Shown here: positions 5,376 to 9,367 of the stretch, piece after piece
Numbering within the stretch: the stretch's first letter is position 1
How the letters are laid out: each line of letters begins with the position of its first letter
Source of the DNA: Bordetella parapertussis
Lineage (GTDB): Bacteria; Pseudomonadota; Gammaproteobacteria; Burkholderiales; Burkholderiaceae_C
DNA length: 9,367 bases
Reading direction: 5' to 3'
Assembly (NCBI GenBank): GCA_945878355.1
Contig: CAMCTC010000155.1
Coordinates: 1-9,367, forward strand
Made by a program: the position numbers and the translations under genes
Notes under the pieces: generated by a model
Told to the model about the DNA's origin: nothing
Databases searched by the model: none
The model's input: only the letters and a program-made list of their open reading frames with translations

Positions 5376-5564
5376 TTAGACCGCACTCGCCGGCAGCGCA
5401 TAGGTGACCTTCGTGTCGTTGACGGAAATGTAGCCCCTTGACGCCAGGCCCTTCATCAGCGACGCAAGTTCATCCTCTGAAATTTGCTTCTGAAAGAGTG
5501 AGTTGATGGTGCTGGTCAGGGTTTGAAGCGTTCTTGGTTTGGCCGCGCCGCGTTGAGTCAGATT
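5376..5564 (-). pseudogene. C-terminal fragment of an unknown protein, 5' end lost to repeat B
   Basis: The last ~62 codons of a minus-strand gene end at the TAA 5378-5376. The text AKPRTLQTLTSTINSLFQKQ then ISEDELASLMKGLASRGYIS and TKVTYALPASAV looks like real protein: alternating helix-forming segments and a final strand pair, similar to a small winged-helix domain. Its upstream codons are replaced abruptly by the oriIS-like repeat at 5565, so the N-terminus is missing. I do not recognise the family with confidence; a C-terminal nucleic-acid-binding module of a larger protein is one possibility. Confidence 0.55.
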
Positions 5565-5814
5565 GAGGATAGGTTTTTCAAACGCCCTTTTCCTTCCCCA
5601 TGGCGCCCCGAACACGGCCCTCGACGGCCCTCGACGCGTGTGAATCGGTCTTTGAAGGTGGCTGAGAACTGCTGAGCTTTGGCAGCGCCGCCCCAAAACC
5701 GTCGTTCTCGGGCGCCGTCTTGGGGTTATCCCTTGTCACTTGTCCGCTCCCACTGGTCCCGCAAACTCTCGGACGCAGCCGACTCCAGCAACCCCGGTCG
5801 TCAGGTCGTCTGAA
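5565..5814 (-). repeat. ~250-bp direct repeat, copy B; solitary oriIS-like end of the IS91-family element
   Basis: Near-identical to 2267-2515 and in the same orientation, with one extra A in the CCCCAAAACC run and scattered substitutions. Here it has no transposase next to it. It joins two unrelated gene fragments that both lack their 5' ends, which marks it as a rearrangement point. The small divergence between copies suggests the events are not ancient. Confidence 0.78.
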
Positions 5815-6401
5815 CGGCCGAGACCGACAGCAAGCTGTCGGTTCAGGTGGAGATCATTGGCGGCACAAAAGCCGACCCGCGGCCGCCGATGATCACCGCA
5901 ACTGTTCAACAACCTGTCAGTGTCAAGAAAGCCAGCGTCACGGTCGATATCTATGACGCAAGCGGCACGCTGGTCAAGGCAGGCATTGTGCTGAACGATG
6001 ACGGATTGGGCATGGATTTGAGGACTGGCGATGGTGTTTACAGCGCTTCACTGGAGGGCATCCTGACCAAGTCCGGCGACTATGACGCCGAAGTGCATGT
6101 CAGCAACGGCGATCTGACCGCTGTCTATGGAACTGGTGGCGCGCTGTCTGCAGACGCGAATGCGCCGGACATCCGCATTGGAGAGAACTTCTACCGCGAA
6201 GAGAACCTGGATTTCGCTTTCTTCAGCAACTCCTTGGCCGCGCAGGTCACTGATGCCGTGCTGAGTGGTGGCGGTTGCACGCTGGGTCGGGGTGCGCCTT
6301 TCGACCCGCTGTTCCCGCTGCTGGTGGCTGGCGCGGGGCTGTACTTGCTGAGAAGAAAACGCCTGGCCGTTCTCGGCAATGAAGCGCCGACACGCCATTG
6401 A
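5815..6401 (+). pseudogene. JDVT-CTERM surface protein with a choice-of-anchor-X-like repeat domain, 5' truncated
   Basis: About 195 codons survive, beginning in frame as ETDSKLSVQVEIIGG directly after repeat B; a TGA in the repeat (5811-5813) closes the frame upstream. The body reads VTVDIYDASGTLVKAGI and DDGLGMDLRTGDGVYSASLE, the pattern of extracellular beta-sandwich modules often found at the end of long VWA or chloride-channel-regulator-like proteins. The C-terminus, QVTDAVLSGGGCTLGRG, then a hydrophobic stretch and RRKR, matches the JDVT-CTERM sorting signal with its GGGC core. A GTG at 5847 is open but has no clear ribosome-binding site, and no signal peptide remains. Export is therefore not expected. 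The gene overlaps the protease start by 23 bases, linking substrate and processing enzyme. Confidence 0.75.
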
Positions 6402-6798
6402 ATTCACACTGGCCTGTGCGGCCAGTGTGATGTTCATCGGCGCGGTGGCGCTGCTTGATGAGGTGCCCACGCCGCGCTACGTGTTCTGGCCCTGGGTCTG
6501 GTTGGCGCTGATCACGCCCGTGCTCGAGGAGCTTTGCTTCCGTGGTCTGGTGCAGACCGAACTGCGGCAACGCTTTGACCGTCAGTTTGGCCCGATCAGC
6601 GCGGCGAACCTGCTGACCAGTGCCGCTTTCGTCGCACTGCACTGGGCTCAAAATCCCAAAGCCTGGGTCGGTCTGGTCGTGATCCCGTCGCTGGTCTACG
6701 GCTATTTCAGAGACCGCTACGACAGCGTCAAGTCGCCGATCGCGCTGCACCTGCTCCACAACGTGCTGTACTTCAGCCTGTTCGGTCTGCCGCCCTGA
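6379..6798 (+). CDS. mrtJ: JDVT-CTERM system glutamic-type intramembrane protease (CPBP/CAAX-type)
   Basis: Inner-membrane protease of 139 residues predicted to cleave JDVT-CTERM tails of exported proteins. The CPBP-family motifs are complete: EELCFRG (50-56) with Glu50/Glu51 and Arg55, the F-x-x-x-H motif at 84-88 (FVALH), and HLLHN at 124-128. Hydrophobic segments lie near 9-26, 34-50, 77-90, 96-110 and 120-136. ATG 6379 lies inside the last codons of the substrate gene, so the pair was translationally coupled; truncation of the partner may have removed its promoter. The length is short for general CPBP proteins but fits this dedicated branch. Assignment to MrtJ rests on the adjacent GGGC-bearing JDVT-CTERM tail. 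A 5-6 bp hairpin (6800-6812) follows the stop, without a T-run. Confidence 0.78.
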   Translation: MKRRHAIEFTLACAASVMFIGAVALLDEVPTPRYVFWPWVWLALITPVLEELCFRGLVQTELRQRFDRQFGPISAANLLTSAAFVALHWAQNPKAWVGLVVIPSLVYGYFRDRYDSVKSPIALHLLHNVLYFSLFGLPP

Positions 6799-6873
6799 AG
6801 GCTTCGGAAGCCCTCAGCCCGTGATGACGCCGTGGTCCAGCCTCTGGGCCTTGGGTCACCGAACCTCAAGTCT

Positions 6874-7030
6874 TCATGCTGGCTGCAGCGTGCGCCCCGC
6901 GCCTGCCGGACCGCGTGTGATGACCTGGCCGCTGCGCGCGCCTAGGTGGCGGCCGGCCTGCCAGGTCGGCACACCGTTGACCAGCACGCTGTGGATGCCT
7001 GCCGCCGGGCGCGTCGGGTGGCTGGCGAAC
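6874..7030 (-). pseudogene. C-terminal remnant of an amidohydrolase (D-aminoacylase-like)
   Basis: The minus-strand text GVFASHPTRPAAGIHSVLVNG, then VPTWQAGRHLGARSGQVITRG and a stop at 6876-6874, resembles the last ~45 residues of N-acyl-D-amino-acid deacylase/amidohydrolase proteins. These typically end 'PAAGI-x-V-VNG...W...G...TGARPG-V-R'. The upstream codons toward 7167 do not read like the rest of such an enzyme, so the metal-binding barrel is absent. The upstream limit near 7030 is approximate. Confidence 0.5.
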
Positions 7031-7231
7031 ACGCCATCAGCCGGCTGGCGCTCATGGCGATGGGTCGCGCCAGCAGGTCGAATCCTGACACTGCGAGAAC
7101 CCGACAACCGCCCACAGCACGGCCCCAGGGGCTGCATGGCGTTGAAGTCTGCACTAGAGTGCGCCACTCACGGCCCGATGCCGACCACCGCCGATCACCA
7201 CCACGCTGCGCCGGCAGCGACCTGCCCCCAC
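7031..7231. promoter_or_regulatory. Upstream region of the MBL-fold gene, no clear element
   Basis: No convincing gene is seen. A 12-bp perfect inverted repeat, GCACTAGAGTGC (7151-7162), lies about 70 bp before the hydrolase start and could be an operator or part of a weak promoter. I could not identify a well-spaced -35/-10 pair. Confidence 0.25.
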
Positions 7232-8287
7232 ATGCGCGCCCGCCTTGCCTTGATCCTTGCCAGCTTGCTGGGCGCGGCCCACGCCCAACCGACGGCTGCG
7301 CCCGCACTGCCGGCATCGCTCTCCCCCCCTTTCGTCAACAACTACCCGCACCCGCCCAACGCCAATGTCCTGGCCTGGCAGTGGGAGCGCCTGCGCGACG
7401 GCCTGCCCAAGCCCGCACCCGATGGCGGCTGGAACTTGCCGGCGGTGGTGACCGACCCCGCCAGCCTGCGCGCGCCCGAGAACAACCCGTCGGTGACTTG
7501 GATCGGCCACGCCACCATGCTGGTGCGGCTGGCGGGCCAGGCGATGCTGTTCGACCCGGTGTTCTCGGAACGGGTCTCGCCGGTGGGTTTCGCCGGGCCG
7601 AAACGCGCGGTGCCGCTGCCGATCGCGCTGGCCGACTTGCCGCACATTGACCTGGTGATGGTCTCGCACAACCATTACGACCACCTCGACGCGGGTACCG
7701 TGCAACGGCTGGCTGCCCAGCCCGGCGGCAGCCCGCGTTTCCTGGTGCCGCTGGGGCAGAAGGCCTGGTTCGCCACGCTGGGCATCACGCGGGTGGACGA
7801 ATACGCCTGGTGGCAGAGCACCCGCGCGGGCGCGCTGGCCATCCACTTCGTGCCGGTGCAGCACTGGAGCCGGCGCGGCCTGACCGACGGCAACCAGACG
7901 CTGTGGGGCGGCTGGGTGGTCGAGGGCGAGGGCCTGCGCCTGATCCACACCGGCGACACCGGCTACTCGGCCGATTTCCGCGACATCGGCGCGCGGCTGG
8001 GCCCGTTCGACATGGCCTTCATCCCCATCGGTGCCTATGCGCCGCGCTGGTTCATGAAGGTGATGCACCTGGACGTGCCCGAGGCGGTGCAGGTGCGCGC
8101 CGACCTGCGGGCCGAACGCGCGATCGGCATGCACTGGGGCACCTTCGAGGGCCTGACCGATGAGCCGCTGGACGAACCGCCCCGCATCCTGGCCCAGCAG
8201 CGCCAGGCCCGCGGGTTGTTGCCGGCGCAGTTCGACGTGATGAAGATCGGCGAAACTCGCCGGTTGCAGAAGGCGCGGCCGCCCTGA
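7232..8287 (+). CDS. Exported MBL-fold metallohydrolase (NAPE-PLD/UlaG-like)
   Basis: Predicted periplasmic hydrolase of 351 residues. The start is placed at ATG 7232 because it begins a signal peptide (MRARLALILASLLGAAHA, cut before QP). The open frame extends to 6821, but those residues lack protein character and include the antisense of the amidohydrolase scrap. The metallo-beta-lactamase fold motifs are intact: TWIGHAT near 89-95, SHNHYDHLD (145-153) giving the HxHxDH zinc site, VQHWSRRG with His211, HTGDTGY (239-245) with Asp242, and MHWGTF (300-305) with His301. 'QHWSxR' and 'GAYAPRWFM' are typical of the N-acyl-phosphatidylethanolamine phospholipase D-like group. The bacterial substrate is usually unknown; a phospholipid or lactone ester is plausible. 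The ribosome-binding site is weak. It converges on the gene at 8422-8952. Confidence 0.88.
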   Translation: MRARLALILASLLGAAHAQPTAAPALPASLSPPFVNNYPHPPNANVLAWQWERLRDGLPKPAPDGGWNLPAVVTDPASLRAPENNPSVTWIGHATMLVRLAGQAMLFDPVFSERVSPVGFAGPKRAVPLPIALADLPHIDLVMVSHNHYDHLDAGTVQRLAAQPGGSPRFLVPLGQKAWFATLGITRVDEYAWWQSTRAGALAIHFVPVQHWSRRGLTDGNQTLWGGWVVEGEGLRLIHTGDTGYSADFRDIGARLGPFDMAFIPIGAYAPRWFMKVMHLDVPEAVQVRADLRAERAIGMHWGTFEGLTDEPLDEPPRILAQQRQARGLLPAQFDVMKIGETRRLQKARPP

Positions 8288-8421
8288 ACGGCGCTGCCCT
8301 CGCAGCACCTGCGGCCTGGAAGGCAGACCAACCCAGCCACCGCGCGCTACGGGCATCGACTTGCCGACTGGCCAAGACCGGCGAGAGCAGCGACTAGCCG
8401 CGTGGTGCGGATAGCGGCAAA

Positions 8422-8952
8422 TCAGTCGTGGCGGCCACGGCGGTAGTCGTCGCGCCGATCGTCGCGCCTCTCTTCGCGCCAATCATTGCGACGGTCAGCT
8501 TGCCGGTTGTCGCGCCACTCGCCGCGAGGCTCTTGTCGCGGCTGTTCGCGCCAGTCCGGGTGGCCTTGCCAGCCGCGGCCGCCCTGGGGCGTGGGGTCGT
8601 AGCGGTTGGGCACGCCATCACCGTCACGGTCCCAGCGCGGGTTGTAGACACGGTCGTAGCGGTTGGGAATGCCGTCGCCGTCCACGTCCCAGCGCGTGGG
8701 CTCGCGGTAACCCCAGTCGCGACGCGGCGGGGATGGTGGCGATTGCCACACGGGCTCGGGCTGGTTGACCACCACACGCAGCGCGATCAGCGGCGGCAAA
8801 GGCAGCACCACGTGTCTCGGCAAGCTGATGTGCGACGTGACTACGCGCAGTTGCACGCTGGCTTCCTGGGCCTGGGCAGCGCTGCAGACCAAGGCGCCTG
8901 CCAGCAGCGTGCCGGCCAGTGCTGTAAGGAGATAACGGGGGCGTGTTTTCAT
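8422..8952 (-). CDS. Small exported protein with two thrombospondin type-3 calcium-binding motifs and an Arg/Asp-rich tail
   Basis: 176 residues, starting at ATG 8952-8950, which follows AGGAG by seven bases on the minus strand. The signal peptide MKTRPRYLLTALAGTLLAGA continues to a predicted cut after AQA (about residue 29). A proline-rich segment (46-80) leads to two copies of the acidic loop D-x-D-x-D-G-(I/V)-P-N-R-Y-D: DVDGDGIPNRYD (89-100) and DRDGDGVPNRYD (108-119). These are thrombospondin type-3 repeats, known Ca2+ ligands. The C-terminal 50 residues are almost entirely Arg, Asp, Glu, Trp and Gln, ending DDYRRGRHD, and are probably disordered. Similar small periplasmic proteins are common in Burkholderiales and have no established role. 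An upstream ATG at 8997 lacks a good ribosome-binding site and would bury the signal peptide. Confidence 0.82.
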   Translation of the reverse strand: MKTRPRYLLTALAGTLLAGALVCSAAQAQEASVQLRVVTSHISLPRHVVLPLPPLIALRVVVNQPEPVWQSPPSPPRRDWGYREPTRWDVDGDGIPNRYDRVYNPRWDRDGDGVPNRYDPTPQGGRGWQGHPDWREQPRQEPRGEWRDNRQADRRNDWREERRDDRRDDYRRGRHD

Positions 8953-9367
8953 CAAGTGACTCCTGGTGGGGCCGGCGCGTAGCCTGCACCCACGCAACGC
9001 GCCGCGGTGCGCGGTGGTTTACATGACGAGACTTACCAAGGGTTTGCCGGCGAAAACGCCCGGTCAGCTCCAGCCAGCGCAGTAGGTCCCTCCCAATTTC
9101 CATGGGTGTCATGGTGCCCGCCGCTCAGCCTCTCAGCAAGAGGCCGCGCCCAGACGTACATGGACGCCCCCGTTTGCCAAGCTATCAATTCGTGACTGCT
9201 CGAAGGTAAAGATTGCATCCGTACATCCGGACTTTGATTGCGGCTTTTGGCCGCTGTCCCTGATGGGATCTGCTGGTTGGCGCCTCGATCGCTTACACGC
9301 ACTCTGGGTGCCTCGTCTGGCGCGGGATGTGCCAACCACGGTCTGACCTGTCTTGCCATCACTTCAT
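8953..9367. other. Region without a supported gene
   Basis: Minus-strand ORFs are open here (for example from 9362 to 9033, and from 9112 into the next gene), but none gives recognisable protein text or a good ribosome-binding site. The first ~60 bases carry the ribosome-binding site and presumably the promoter of the minus-strand gene starting at 8952; no -35/-10 pair stands out. The stretch 9180-9300 is a little richer in A/T than its surroundings. Confidence 0.4.

Noticed and set aside
6821..7231. N-terminal extension of the MBL-fold hydrolase frame (137 extra codons)
   Set aside because: The extension has no protein-like character, covers the antisense of an amidohydrolase scrap, and would place a good signal peptide in the middle of the protein.
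9033..9362. Minus-strand ORF of 109 codons at the right edge
   Set aside because: No ribosome-binding site, no recognisable motif, and an alternative overlapping frame is equally open; not supported as a gene.

Overview
The window looks like a high-GC betaproteobacterium, most likely Burkholderiales and probably Comamonadaceae. The evidence is the GC-rich codon use, an IS91-family transposase of the type common there, an AtzG-like gene behind a TauABC-type transporter, and two C-terminal protein-sorting systems (PEP-CTERM and JDVT-CTERM). No genus can be named from the sequence alone. The region is a mosaic of intact genes, truncated genes and mobile-element debris.

Layout. (1) 1-145: one end of an IS21-family element, with the first codons of istA leaving the window on the minus strand. 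It is inserted in an ABC-transporter substrate-binding protein gene, of which only the last ~115 codons remain (146-492). (2) 498-2155: an intact permease and ATPase of a TauC/TauB (nitrate/sulfonate/taurine-type) importer, translationally coupled by ATGA overlaps to each other and to an AtzG-like (DUF4089) gene. That gene is cut after ~38 codons at 2266. (3) 2267-3700: a decayed IS91-family rolling-circle element on the minus strand. Its outer ~250 bp (2267-2515) resembles an oriIS end and recurs at 5565-5814. The transposase lacks its 5' half, carries a small frameshifting deletion, and is interrupted by four short two-hairpin insertions. (4) 3701-4745: an AT-rich leader with a sigma-54-like promoter and an intact PEP-CTERM gene. 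(5) 4746-5375: no recognisable gene. (6) 5376-6401: the second oriIS-like copy sits between two diverging genes that have both lost their 5' ends: an unknown minus-strand gene, and a plus-strand JDVT-CTERM surface protein. (7) 6379-6798: an intact glutamic-type intramembrane protease, the predicted processing enzyme for JDVT-CTERM proteins. (8) 6874-7030: a C-terminal scrap of an amidohydrolase. (9) 7232-8287: an intact exported metallo-beta-lactamase-fold hydrolase of the NAPE-PLD/UlaG-like type. (10) 8422-8952 (minus): a small exported protein with two thrombospondin-type-3 calcium-binding motifs and a charged tail. (11) 8953-9367: nothing convincing.

How it fits together. The importer plus AtzG would be expected to feed an AtzE-type amidase, i.e. 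uptake and hydrolysis of a nitrogen-rich compound, but both ends of that operon have been destroyed by insertions. The PEP-CTERM gene lies between two same-orientation copies of the IS91-type end and may have been carried by that element. The JDVT-CTERM protease survives beside a decapitated substrate gene, so it probably serves substrates elsewhere.

The most unusual signal is the set of four ~70-90 bp insertions in the IS91 transposase remnant. Each is hairpin 1, a conserved ~11-nt spacer (core TCGCCAGGC), hairpin 2, and a conserved tail (core TGTCCGGGCTC). The stems differ almost completely between copies yet remain paired. For three copies, removing the element restores the transposase reading. 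This looks like a small structured mobile element whose identity I do not recognise.
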